A DNA stretch of 64,000 bases, taken from the NCBI RefSeq assembly GCF_033473495.1, contig NC_088936.1, positions 1,860,001 through 1,924,000 of the forward strand, in the 5' to 3' direction. The notes beneath the pieces were generated by a model. That model searched no databases, was not told where the DNA came from, and worked only from the letters and a program-made list of their open reading frames with translations. Made by a program: the position numbers and the translations under genes. Shown in pieces: positions 41,783-50,729 of the stretch. Origin of the DNA: Cercospora beticola. Taxonomy: Eukaryota > Ascomycota > Dothideomycetes > Mycosphaerellales > Mycosphaerellaceae. Each line of letters starts with the position of its first letter. Position 1 is the first letter of the stretch.

Positions 41783-44700
41783 TCATGCTCCTTCGGGGAT
41801 CACGCATCGCTGACACCCTCCTTTCACCACATTCCCAATGATGTGAGCGTGCGCGACCTTTGCTCCAACACTTCTCCCGCTGTATCCCGAGTCCTGCCCT
41901 TCTTCTGCGGCGCGGTGCATCTCATCCAGCAAGTCTTCTGCTTCACGCGTTGCGTGCGTATCGGGATTCGCGTCCAGAAGACAGGATAAGTGGTAGACAT
42001 GCCCGCAAGCGAAGCCGATGAGAGTTTCCTTTTCTGTTGCATAAGTCAGTGAATTGTCGCTGATTCGTGCTGGGCGGTGGATGCAATACTTACCGTCTTC
42101 GTGGAAAACCTCATCACAGCCGACGCAGTGTCCCGGCCTTGCAGGTCTTTGGGCGACTTCGCTCTTGGCATCGGTCTTGCTCAGTCGTTTTGGTACAGGT
42201 AGTTCCTCGCCATCCGGCACCTGCGTAGGAGGATCGATGACGGCAAGATTCACTTCGGTAGAAGTCTCATGCTTTACCTCAAACCGCACGCCCTTCTTAC
42301 GGCCCGCACGAAGCGTGTCCATACCCATGCCTACCTCACCTCTCAGCACTCTAGCTACGCCCTCTGAGATGGACAGCTGAATCTCAAATTCGCGGACGAG
42401 GCGCTGAATGCCGCTCTTCAAGCCTTCAATTTCAAGGCCCTCGGGTATGCGTCGCACCACGTCTATTGGATTGAATGCTGCCGCGGCGCCGACTTCTTCT
42501 AGGAGACCACGTATAAACGAAGGTTTGTCCATGCTGTAGTCCAGCAGGTCGTTCCACAGATCTGGATGCTCTTTCGCAAAAGCAATGGCTTGCGAGACAT
42601 CGCCCAGCTCGCCAATGATCAAAAACAAAGCACGCTTGGTTTGTCCCGTCTTGCTGAGAATATGTACCAGCTCCGGAATATAGTGCCGTTTCTCACATAT
42701 CTCAGCTGCTTTGTCGAAGCTGTAGACTTCGGATGACTTCAAGAATGTGAGCAACAGATCACGATCATACTCAGCGAAGAGGCGAATAGCCAGGTCGGCA
42801 TGATCATTGACCAGCATGTGTCCCTCGTCTATACGGCGATCGAATTTTCGTCGAGGAGCAGCATTTGCGCTGCTGCTTGGTGACGAAGCACCGTTCCAGA
42901 GTGCGCGGAAATAGAAGAACAGGAATGGCTGGAACTTGTCGCCTTTACTTTGCAACTGAGCAACGACTTCAGGCGTAGGTATCGTCCCGCGGTACGCCTC
43001 TTCCACAAGCAATTGCACTGCCTCGGTGCTGGCCTCCTCCAGTTCGGATAAGGTTGCTGATCGCATCTGTTCTCTGCTAACACGAAGCATCAGGAGTCCT
43101 GGGATATCATCTGCGACAGAATCCAGCAGTTTTTCTTCTCTCATCAAGCTGAATGCCTTCTCCGCATCTTGAAGCGCGATATAACATCTCAAAGCGTCTA
43201 CAGCTCGGTTGTCGGCAAGATACAGACGGGCGAGCGCATCCATCAGGGCTCGCCAGTCTCGGCCCTTCTCCCCATCTTCTGTAGTATCTTTGGTCACTTC
43301 GCCACTGTCCAAGCGATCCTCGATGGCACTGATGACGCTCTGAACGTCGAAGAGCTCCGGATCCCACTTGTCCAACAGATCTGTTAAACGAGAGACATCC
43401 TTGACAATGTAGTGACCTAAAATCACCTCGTACACCAGGCTCGGTAGCGGAGGTTGCAGCGTCGTTGATGGAATGTATGGCGTTATCTCGTCGAATTTGC
43501 TGGACTGAGCAAAAGTCCACACCCAGTGCTCCCATCGACTGCTAGTTCCCAGCACCTTGCCGGCAACCTCTCCCGCGCGCCGCCAATCTCCAGTTGATAC
43601 CAATTGTTGCAGCCAGAGATCGCCTATACGCCTCTTTTCTCGCTGTGGAGCAGCGTTGTGAGCACGCAGAGCATTAGCAGGATTTGTGGCCTGCGAGCTG
43701 GAATCAGATCCGAAAAAGTCGGCGAGACTCTGATTTGTCCCGGTTTTGTTGGGGGAAGTGGGAGTCGATGAGACGGACTGTAGGTCGGCTGTGGATGCAT
43801 CGACAGCCTCCGGATGTTCGTCAATCAGCTTCCAGGCATCTTCGTAGTGCTCGTGCTCGAGGAGCCATTCAAGATGATCAGAGAGTTCGCGCTTCACAGC
43901 TAGCACGCAATCAAAAGGGGAGTGAATAAACAGCTTCAGGCCAGGTTCCAGTGAGTATGGATGAGCGTCCACGTTGCGAGTGAGTACCGGGGTCGAGGTG
44001 ACATCCATTCCAGAGCCCTGACGCCCAGTAGACGCAAAAGACATTGCTCTGCCGTTCGCATCTCGATCTCCACTGCTGCCACTGAAGACACTCGCGCTCG
44101 ATGAGAAGATCCTCGTGGCATAGCCACCACTTGTGACTGCGACATCGCGAGTAACATTCCAGAGCTCGCCAAGCTTTCCTCTTTCTTCTTTCGCACTTTT
44201 TTCGGGCAATGGGGGAGGCATGTAAAGCGTTCCCAGGTGATAGTCCTGCGACGAAAGAGTCTCGTATCGTGATACAGCCAACTCGTCGAGCTCGACCTCT
44301 TCACCATCAGCCACATTGACAAGTCGAAGATGTGGTGCCAGACTAGTATGTCGATGCTGACGGCCTGTTTTCGTAGGGGTGCTGGACTTGTCCTCGGAGA
44401 GAGGTGCTTGCATGATGGGCTTGTCATCGTCGTCTCGCGTTCGATATGCCAAGATCGCCAGGAGTGAGGGCGTGTACAGGCTGATACCCGAAATGATACA
44501 GTCTCGGAACTGCATCTTATGTATGATGTCTGCGCTGCCCACTTGCCTCTTTGCGTTGGGTGACGAGGGCACTGAGCTTCCTGACTGCACATGCAATACC
44601 CACGCGGTGTCTCCCCAGCCCACGACTAATCGCTCAAACTTCTTCTTGCCTTGTGTTGGACCATCTGTGTTGTTTGTGCCATTCGCGCCTTTCGAATGTG

Positions 44701-45799
44701 TCTCTCCACGACCAGTGGCTAGCTCGTCGCTCTCCAGACCCTGCTCATCAATCCACTCACATCGGCCTTTCCACACGCCAACCATGTCTTCCCACGTTTT
44801 GCGATTCGGTCTCGCCGCATGTGCTATACGCTTCCAGGCGTCTTCCCGATTCTCGCTACCAAGCTTGAGGTGACTTCGCATGATCTTGATGCCTTCTTCA
44901 TTGACCCATACGACCCATTTCCCACTCAAGCTCCATTTGATATTGCTGATTGCTCCTTCGCCCGAGTGCAAGATGGTATCCGTGCCGTTGTTAGCCCCCA
45001 ACCCAATTGCTCCAAGCCAACCCGTCGCCGCAGCTGCCGCACTGTTTGTATTGGCGTCTATGCTGACTCCAGCCCTCCCGCCAACGGTTAGTATGAGCTT
45101 CCCAGCTAAGCCGGCAGAAAGATAGGTCCGGTCGCTCTTGTATTCTGGCGAAAGAGCCACCGCATTCACGGGACGCGCGAAGTTGCGAAGCTGAACATCC
45201 TGAGGATCAACCAGCGACTGCACGCATACGTGCCCATCTTGGGAGGACGTAGCGATATATATTTGGTTGTTCGGTGTGTTCGGAACAGCGGCTTGCTGTG
45301 ATCGCTGCTGTCCTCTCGGCAACGATGTGCTGGTGGCAGTTCGCGTAGGAGGGGCCAGCTTTTTGTCGGTGGGCAATGTGGCCTGTAGCAGTGAAGCGCT
45401 GCCGTCCTTGGACTGTACCAGTACTGGTGCAGGCGGCACCGGAGACACGGATACGCTGGTCACGCTGGCCGAATGCGCCTTGTAGGTGCGCAAGCTCTGT
45501 AGCGTAGGCACAGCGAGGACATGTACGCTGCCATTTGCTGTGCCCACGACCATCTTGTCGCCATACACGCCAAAGGCGGTGGTGAGATCGCCATTGCGGT
45601 ACACGTTGGATAGGCTCGGGGTCAGCTTCGCGTACTTCAGCTTGGGCTCGTCGTCGTCGTCTTCGCCGTCGTCGTCGTCGTCGTCGTCCTCCTCCTCCTC
45701 CGCCTCGTTGTCCTCTCCGCCATCGTCATCAACCTGGAGGCCGGAGTGGTGCTGCTCCTCCGTCTCCTCCTCTTCCGTGCGTGGGGGCTGCGCAGACAT
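41783..45799 (-). CDS. VPS41: Vps41, HOPS tethering complex subunit
   Basis: Two exons on the minus strand, 45799-42094 and 42033-41783, 1318 aa after removal of a 60-bp intron. A long acidic N-terminus (Glu, then Asp runs) is followed by a WD40-like beta-propeller (LTTAFGVYGDKMVVGTANGS, SVTSVSVSP) and a long helical solenoid with the clathrin-heavy-chain-repeat region (ALFLIIGELGDVSQAIAFAK, then WNDLLDYSM). It ends in a RING-H2-type finger (CVGCDEVF, FACGHVYHLSC, CQRC). Vps41 binds Ypt7 and AP-3 vesicles and tethers membranes for vacuole fusion. It is longer than yeast Vps41 (about 990 aa), mainly because of the acidic start and loops. The intron lies inside the RING finger, is a multiple of three and has no stop. 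It is head-to-head with RMND1, 200 bp apart. Confidence 0.94.
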   Translation of the reverse strand: MSAQPPRTEEEETEEQHHSGLQVDDDGGEDNEAEEEEDDDDDDDGEDDDDEPKLKYAKLTPSLSNVYRNGDLTTAFGVYGDKMVVGTANGSVHVLAVPTLQSLRTYKAHSASVTSVSVSPVPPAPVLVQSKDGSASLLQATLPTDKKLAPPTRTATSTSLPRGQQRSQQAAVPNTPNNQIYIATSSQDGHVCVQSLVDPQDVQLRNFARPVNAVALSPEYKSDRTYLSAGLAGKLILTVGGRAGVSIDANTNSAAAAATGWLGAIGLGANNGTDTILHSGEGAISNIKWSLSGKWVVWVNEEGIKIMRSHLKLGSENREDAWKRIAHAARPNRKTWEDMVGVWKGRCEWIDEQGLESDELATGRGETHSKGANGTNNTDGPTQGKKKFERLVVGWGDTAWVLHVQSGSSVPSSPNAKRQVGSADIIHKMQFRDCIISGISLYTPSLLAILAYRTRDDDDKPIMQAPLSEDKSSTPTKTGRQHRHTSLAPHLRLVNVADGEEVELDELAVSRYETLSSQDYHLGTLYMPPPLPEKSAKEERGKLGELWNVTRDVAVTSGGYATRIFSSSASVFSGSSGDRDANGRAMSFASTGRQGSGMDVTSTPVLTRNVDAHPYSLEPGLKLFIHSPFDCVLAVKRELSDHLEWLLEHEHYEDAWKLIDEHPEAVDASTADLQSVSSTPTSPNKTGTNQSLADFFGSDSSSQATNPANALRAHNAAPQREKRRIGDLWLQQLVSTGDWRRAGEVAGKVLGTSSRWEHWVWTFAQSSKFDEITPYIPSTTLQPPLPSLVYEVILGHYIVKDVSRLTDLLDKWDPELFDVQSVISAIEDRLDSGEVTKDTTEDGEKGRDWRALMDALARLYLADNRAVDALRCYIALQDAEKAFSLMREEKLLDSVADDIPGLLMLRVSREQMRSATLSELEEASTEAVQLLVEEAYRGTIPTPEVVAQLQSKGDKFQPFLFFYFRALWNGASSPSSSANAAPRRKFDRRIDEGHMLVNDHADLAIRLFAEYDRDLLLTFLKSSEVYSFDKAAEICEKRHYIPELVHILSKTGQTKRALFLIIGELGDVSQAIAFAKEHPDLWNDLLDYSMDKPSFIRGLLEEVGAAAAFNPIDVVRRIPEGLEIEGLKSGIQRLVREFEIQLSISEGVARVLRGEVGMGMDTLRAGRKKGVRFEVKHETSTEVNLAVIDPPTQVPDGEELPVPKRLSKTDAKSEVAQRPARPGHCVGCDEVFHEDGKYCIHRPARISDNSLTYATEKETLIGFACGHVYHLSCLLDANPDTHATREAEDLLDEMHRAAEEGQDSGYSGRSVGAKVAHAHIIGNVVKGGCQRCVIPEGA
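45648..45706 (-). repeat. Trinucleotide repeat coding for the acidic tract of Vps41
   Basis: An imperfect run of TCG/TCC/TCT triplets on the + strand reads on the coding strand as GAC/GAG/GAA codons for Asp and Glu. It is a likely site of length change between strains. Confidence 0.8.
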
Positions 45800-45999
45800 G
45801 CTGCATCACCCATCGAGGCGAGTCGTTATCGCTTCATGTGGTCCGGAAGTGGGCACGTCGGTCTGGCCGTGAGTCGTGTTGTTGGTCATGTCGTCTGAGT
45901 CCGCGTTCGGCCAGCCGCGAGAGAGCTTGCAGCTGTGCCCGACGATCGTCATGCCGCCGTGTTTCGTCAACCTTCCTCACGCTGCGCAACTGCAGCCAC
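45800..45999. promoter_or_regulatory. 200-bp divergent promoter between VPS41 and RMND1/MRX10
   Basis: The two start codons are 200 bp apart and point away from each other. No TATA box was seen. Confidence 0.5.
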
Positions 46000-47466
46000 A
46001 TGGCATCAAACCGAGCAGCGACATTCATCGCCTTTCGCGCCGTGGTCAAACGATCGCTCACGACGCTTCCCGCCACGCGCAGCGCTCCCATCCGCCGCTT
46101 GCAAGCTCCGCAGCTGCACAGCACGTCGGCAGCTTGTGCTCGAAAGCTACCGCGGAATCACTTCACCTCCAACCGTGTTCTACGCCAGGAGCAGAATGCT
46201 GCCGTGTCGAACGAGCACAAGCAGCGGAAAGCTGCCAGTAAACGCGCCACGAACAATTCCCTGCGCAAGGTCGCCGTCGCTGCGCAGACCCAACGAAACG
46301 ACTTGATCAAGGGCAGTGGCAAGACGCGACACGTCGACCCCGATGCAGACCTGAAAGAGGTGACTGCATACTGCGCGGCCGAGAAGTACAATCTCAGCAG
46401 AGCGCGCTGGGAGCTCGACCGGGAAGGCTACAAAGCGGATCCGTTCGGCACCAATTTGTTCCCTCAAGTCCTCCACGTGCAGACGCCGAACTATGAGCTC
46501 AAAGATGAAGCCAGCGGCGAGGACAAGCCGCAGGGTCCAGGAGATGTTTTTGTCTTTCCCTCAGGTTGCGTAGTGGCGTGGAATGTGCCTGACAAGTTGG
46601 CCAACAATATAATTGAGCGCTTCTTGCCAGCGGCGACAGGTAAGCACCCGGGTGTATTTTACTTGCATTCGATTCGTGCAACAGCCAAGGCTTCTTGCCT
46701 TCTGTGTCTACACTGATCACGAGCAGCTGAAGGATGAGCAACCTAACGTCTTGCAGAGAACACTGGACATCCAGAAAGGATGGAAGTCGAAGACATGGAC
46801 TATGTAGAGGACCCGAACAGAGACACAAGTCGCATCGTAGGCGACACTATCATACTTGGTACCATGACGGACTCGGGCAATGACAAGGCTTCCGAAGTCG
46901 ATACGGTTTTAGCCAAGATCGCCTTCTCCTCTGCGCTCGCTCGGTCTACGAAACTGGCAGTGCTGGAAAACGCACTATCGAATTACTTCGGCACCACGAT
47001 GTCTATTCCATTAACATTAAGCTCTGGAAAACCACTGAAATATACTCAATCAGAAATCCTCCGCAAAACTGGCGAGCTACTCTTGATCCGAGCACAACTT
47101 AATCTCTACTCAGAGCTTACGGACAGCCTGCCGGACCTCTTTTGGGACAGCCCACATGAGCTCGGGCTGGAAGGCTACTACGATATGGTTGGCAAAGCAC
47201 TCGATGTCGGAGTGCGTATCAAAGTACTCAACGAGAAGATGGACTACGCCTCTGAGATTGCTGCCGTGCTCCGCGAACGACTGAGCGAGAAGCACACGTC
47301 GATGTTGGAATGGACGATCATATGGCTCATTGTGATTGAAGTTGTGTTTGGTGTCATCCACCTGTGGTGGGACAGCGGTGAGTTGCAAGAGAAGAAAGAA
47401 GACCGCAAGGTCATGGAATTACTAGAGCAATATTTGGAAAGGGAATTGAACAAGAAGTCAACATGA
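46000..47466 (+). CDS. RMND1/Mrx10-type mitochondrial inner-membrane protein (DUF155)
   Basis: Two exons, 46000-46639 and 46757-47466, 449 aa; the intron is 117 bp, with a CCTAAC branch site just before the CAG acceptor. The start (MASNRAATFIAFRAVVKRSL, rich in Arg/Ser/Ala and free of acidic residues) looks like a mitochondrial presequence. The conserved DUF155 core begins at KTRHVDPDADLKEVTAYC and includes DVFVFPSGCVVAWNV; the second half contains DYVEDPNRDTSRIVGDTIIL. A membrane helix near the C-terminus (LEWTIIWLIVIEVVFGVI) is typical. Human RMND1 and yeast Mrx10 are inner-membrane proteins that support mitochondrial translation. The acceptor at 46756 is the one that keeps frame and joins the two halves of the domain. 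Yeast has related Rmd1 and Rmd8, but the presequence favours the Mrx10 branch. Confidence 0.9.
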
Positions 47467-48218
47467 GAGGAATTTCAAACGAGATCTAGATGAGGAACAC
47501 CCCACTCTGTCCATATCACAAAAGAGAGACTCAACAAACAGAATAACACTGGCACAACAGCATCTATCTACGATCCAAGCGAGGCCGCCGAAAAGTCGTC
47601 CTAGCTGGACCTCGAGCGGCATTGTCGTTCAAGCAGTTGTCGTTGCGGCTCCGAATTCCATCAGAGGAACGAAATCAGTCCGAATCGTGCGGGCCGCTCG
47701 AGTGCAGCGCAACGCAGTGTAGAACCAAAGCACAGCGCCCTATCGCCACACGCCAGGTACTGGGTATGTAAATTAATTGCATACGGTGCCTGGTCTACAG
47801 ATGCAGGAGACTGTCTGTCAAATTTGCAATCCAGAGGCCGCCCGTCGCCCTCTTTCGCTAAACACTTCAGACGCCAAACCCCAGCAGCTGTGCCGCAAGA
47901 GCGCAGTGGAGCTGCAGCCAAGACACGCCAGCCTTCTTGTTGGCAAAGATTATCTTGCGCTCCTGTCCTGTCGACGCACACCATGTTTATGGTGATAGAA
48001 ACGTTCTAATTCCAGCTACGTGATGCTCGACAAGGGTAGCCGTGGCCCCTGAAGAATCGTTGCTGTGCCACATTGGAGGTCACGCTATGCCGAGTTGAGC
48101 GTCCTCGCAGCAGAGCGGTCGTATAAATACGTCGATGATTGCAATCAGGTCACAACAGGATCGAGGTGGACAAAACAGGAACCTTCCACGCGGATCCTGC
48201 CTGTCAGCATTCTTCTCG
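47467..48218. other. Intergenic region, no supported gene
   Basis: 752 bp. Apart from the TATA element near its right end, nothing was recognised. Confidence 0.4.
48122..48128 (+). promoter_or_regulatory. TATA box upstream of the gene at 48219
   Basis: TATAAAT lies 97 bp before the ATG at 48219 and only 13 bp before another in-frame ATG at 48135. Transcription normally starts at least 30-40 bp after a TATA box, so this site argues for 48219 as the true start. Confidence 0.5.
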
Positions 48219-49340
48219 ATGGCTTCTTCCGGACGCGCTCCGACGGCGCTCATGACTAGCGCGAGACCCAGCCTGCCAGAGGATAAGTCCCCCAAGGTTA
48301 CCTCTGCACCATCACACGCGGTGGCGTTGCCCGTCCAGCATGTAGACAAGGCCAACGACGACTCCTCCGAAGCAGATAGCATCGTGGCTCGCAAAAGGCA
48401 CGACCGCGACGATGAAGACCACATTGGATCATCAAAGAAGCAGAAGCAATCCGAGGAACTTCACCGAAACGCTCAGCCATCGACGAAAGCAGAAAACCAA
48501 CAGAAGTGCGTCGCTGAGATAGTAGAAGCTTGGGGCGAGGACTATAAATCGTGGCCAACGCATCAATTTGCGCCCTTATGTGCTAGGAGCTCTAAGTCGA
48601 GCACTGAGGATGAAGACGATTTCAGGAAGAGGCCAACCAGATGGCATTTAAATCTGCTCAGGCCAGTAGTCGACCTTTCGAAGCTGACAGCGGAGAGAGA
48701 AGTCATCAAGAGGGCTTTGCAGCAAGCCATCGATGCACGACTGACGGAACCTAGCAGTTCCGCACCATCCAGTGCCATGACTGCCCAAGACATTCACTCC
48801 GCGATCACAAGTATCAAGATGGGCGCTTGGAAAGAGTGCAAGCTCGAGGAAACGATAGAACCAAGCTTGACCCAAAGCGCGACAGCATCTCCTCGGCCAC
48901 GTAAAATAATCGTCCGTCTGCCGGCGCCCAGAGCAATCGGCGCCCTGACCACGACTTCCATCCGCGACAATTCCGAAACGACGAGTGTTTCTGACGAAGG
49001 ACTCCAAGTCACACGAAACAGAATGCAAGTGCCTGATTATTTCCCTCAGCCACAGAGCCGAGAACATGATGAGATCCTAGAGCAGCTCTTCGGTCCCGCA
49101 GAAGACGCTGAGGACAGATTCATTTGCGAGAATGTCCGCCAGTACATCAGCTTCATGAAGAAGAAGAAGGTCCTTGGTCAAGAGAGGGCGGACGTATACC
49201 GCAAAGTGGCCGAAATCGACCGCAAGGCGAAGGAATTGAACCAAACTCGGAAAGAGATCCGGGGACTGGAAGAGTTCGAAAGAGGAGACAAAGATGATAG
49301 GCAAGGTTCGCTTTCACGTTTGGCGAGCGAGGAATTGTAG
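48219..49340 (+). CDS. Protein of unknown function, probably nuclear
   Basis: Single exon, 373 aa from the ATG at 48219. A start at 48135 would add 28 residues but is too near the TATA box. No domain was recognised. Near the N-terminus is a basic cluster of nuclear-localisation type (ARKRHDRDDEDHIGSSKKQK). A short conserved-looking block (EAWGEDYKSWPTHQFAPL, then RPTRWHLNLLRPVVDLSKL) follows, then a Ser/Thr/Pro-rich middle. The C-terminus is charged and helical (about 290-365, KKKKVLGQERADVYRKVAEI and onward) and probably forms a coiled coil. The steady codon pattern and length make it a real gene. It follows RMND1 in the same direction with a 750-bp gap, so a shared transcript is unlikely. 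Confidence 0.75.
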   Translation: MASSGRAPTALMTSARPSLPEDKSPKVTSAPSHAVALPVQHVDKANDDSSEADSIVARKRHDRDDEDHIGSSKKQKQSEELHRNAQPSTKAENQQKCVAEIVEAWGEDYKSWPTHQFAPLCARSSKSSTEDEDDFRKRPTRWHLNLLRPVVDLSKLTAEREVIKRALQQAIDARLTEPSSSAPSSAMTAQDIHSAITSIKMGAWKECKLEETIEPSLTQSATASPRPRKIIVRLPAPRAIGALTTTSIRDNSETTSVSDEGLQVTRNRMQVPDYFPQPQSREHDEILEQLFGPAEDAEDRFICENVRQYISFMKKKKVLGQERADVYRKVAEIDRKAKELNQTRKEIRGLEEFERGDKDDRQGSLSRLASEEL

Positions 49341-49706
49341 AGTACAGGGACTTCACGAATTTTACATTACGACTTTGACACCGGAAATGTAGACTATAGC
49401 ACATAGAGGATGTAGAGGACCGAATTTTGAATTAGTGGCTATCCGCTCAAGGTTGGCTCGAGCATGCATCTACCTCTGGCAGTAATGTCTGCGGACTCGA
49501 TGTTCAAGTCCACTGCTCTAATACCAATGCACATGGTTGACCAATGTCTCTACAAGGGATGCCTTCGGATCCAACGGCAGCATTTCGTTGCTAAACTTCT
49601 GGAGACAACCGTAAGCGCAAGAATCGTGCTGCGTGTGAACGAGAGAGTCGCAAGCAACGAGTTCTGGAGGATGTCTCCTGCTTGTAATCAGCCACTCGCC
49701 TCTCTT
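49341..49706. other. Intergenic region between convergent genes
   Basis: 366 bp of non-coding DNA between the stop of the unknown gene and the minisatellite that follows. Nothing else was recognised. Confidence 0.4.
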
Positions 49707-49822
49707 CAATTAGTCGTCTCTCCAATCAGTCATCTCTCCAATCCGTCATCTCTCCAATCTGTCATCTCTCTAATTAGTCATCTCTCCAACCAGCCATGTC
49801 CTCAATCAGTCATCCCTCCAAG
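49707..49822. repeat. 16-bp minisatellite, seven copies
   Basis: Seven head-to-tail units of 16 bp start at 49707, 49723, 49739, 49755, 49771, 49787 and 49803, followed by a few bases of an eighth. The consensus is CAATCAGTCATCTCTC; units differ at one to five positions. The seventh unit contains the stop codon and the last codons of the F-box-like gene on the minus strand. Confidence 0.9.
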
Positions 49823-50476
49823 CCGGGTCGATGTGGATCAGAGTCTGGCGGTTCGTCTCTAATGCTTTCTCGACCGTGTCCCAAGACACTTGATCCGTCA
49901 AGGCTCTGGCCGTGGAGAACATTGCCCCGATGGTGTAGAATGTGATTTCGTCTCTCATCAATAGATGAGTAGCATTGTGGCCCCAAATCATGCCGCAGGT
50001 AACTTCACGAAGAAAGTATCTCTTGATCCATGTCATCAGGTTGTTCCAGTTTGGTGTTGGTGACCAGGAGTTGAGGCAAAAAGTGGCCTGGACTCGAACT
50101 GACAAGCCTCGCTGTTTCATGGCGGTCAGGTGGCGGCACAGGGCGTACATCACTTGAGAGTCATAATCGGTGACCACGCTCTGGAAGATGTTCTCTTCGT
50201 AGTAGATTGCTGTCGCTTCTGCTGCAATCTGCTGGCAGACACCGAGAAGGCCTGATCGGGTATACCCGGTGTGGCTGACTAGCACATCGTGCTCCTCAAC
50301 GAGAACGAGTCTGTAGATCCTGCGACATGTCAGCTTCGAGTCTGCATCTTGAAGACAGATTTGACGCACCTGTTTCTGAGCTCGCCGGGAAGACTGAAGA
50401 AAGGCGATGCATCCTGGCTTGAAGGTTTGAGGCTGCTCAGAGGAGGCTTCCGAGTCGGCGCGGTCGAGGACGCCAT
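49806..50476 (-). CDS. F-box-like protein of a filamentous-fungal family
   Basis: Two exons on the minus strand, 50476-50370 and 50319-49806, 206 aa; the 50-bp intron has a GTGCGT donor. Splicing gives FFSLPGELRNRIYRLVLVEE, the 'LPxELRNxIYxLVL' opening found in very large families of short F-box-like proteins in Dothideomycetes and relatives. It is followed by ALLGVCRQI-like GLLGVCQQIAAEATAIYYEE, which fits 'QVCRQIRxEaxxiyY' in the same families. F-box proteins pick substrates for SCF ubiquitin ligases; for this group no substrate is known. The unspliced frame would start at a downstream ATG and lose the conserved opening. The 3' end lies in the minisatellite, so the C-terminus may vary between strains. 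Confidence 0.8.
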
Positions 50477-50729
50477 GCTGGCAGTCGGCAAGGTCGACTC
50501 GAGTGGTGGAGAACAGTGGTGATTGCGGCAGAAGTAATGGATTGCAGAGCGATGTTAGAAGTCATGTTGATTCGAGGCATGAAATGGAGCAAACAAAGAA
50601 CATGAGTGGTGGCGCCAAGACTACGGCCATTCACTTGTGCGTGGTGACAAGTGACGGCTCAGGAGGCACCCCATACTATAGTGTATGACATGTGACTTGT
50701 CTTCATTGTCAGGGTCAAGTGCTGTTCAT

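Noticed and set aside
49707..49822. Possible CRISPR-like array
   Set aside because: Units are 16 bp, directly adjacent without spacers, and the genome is eukaryotic; it is a minisatellite.
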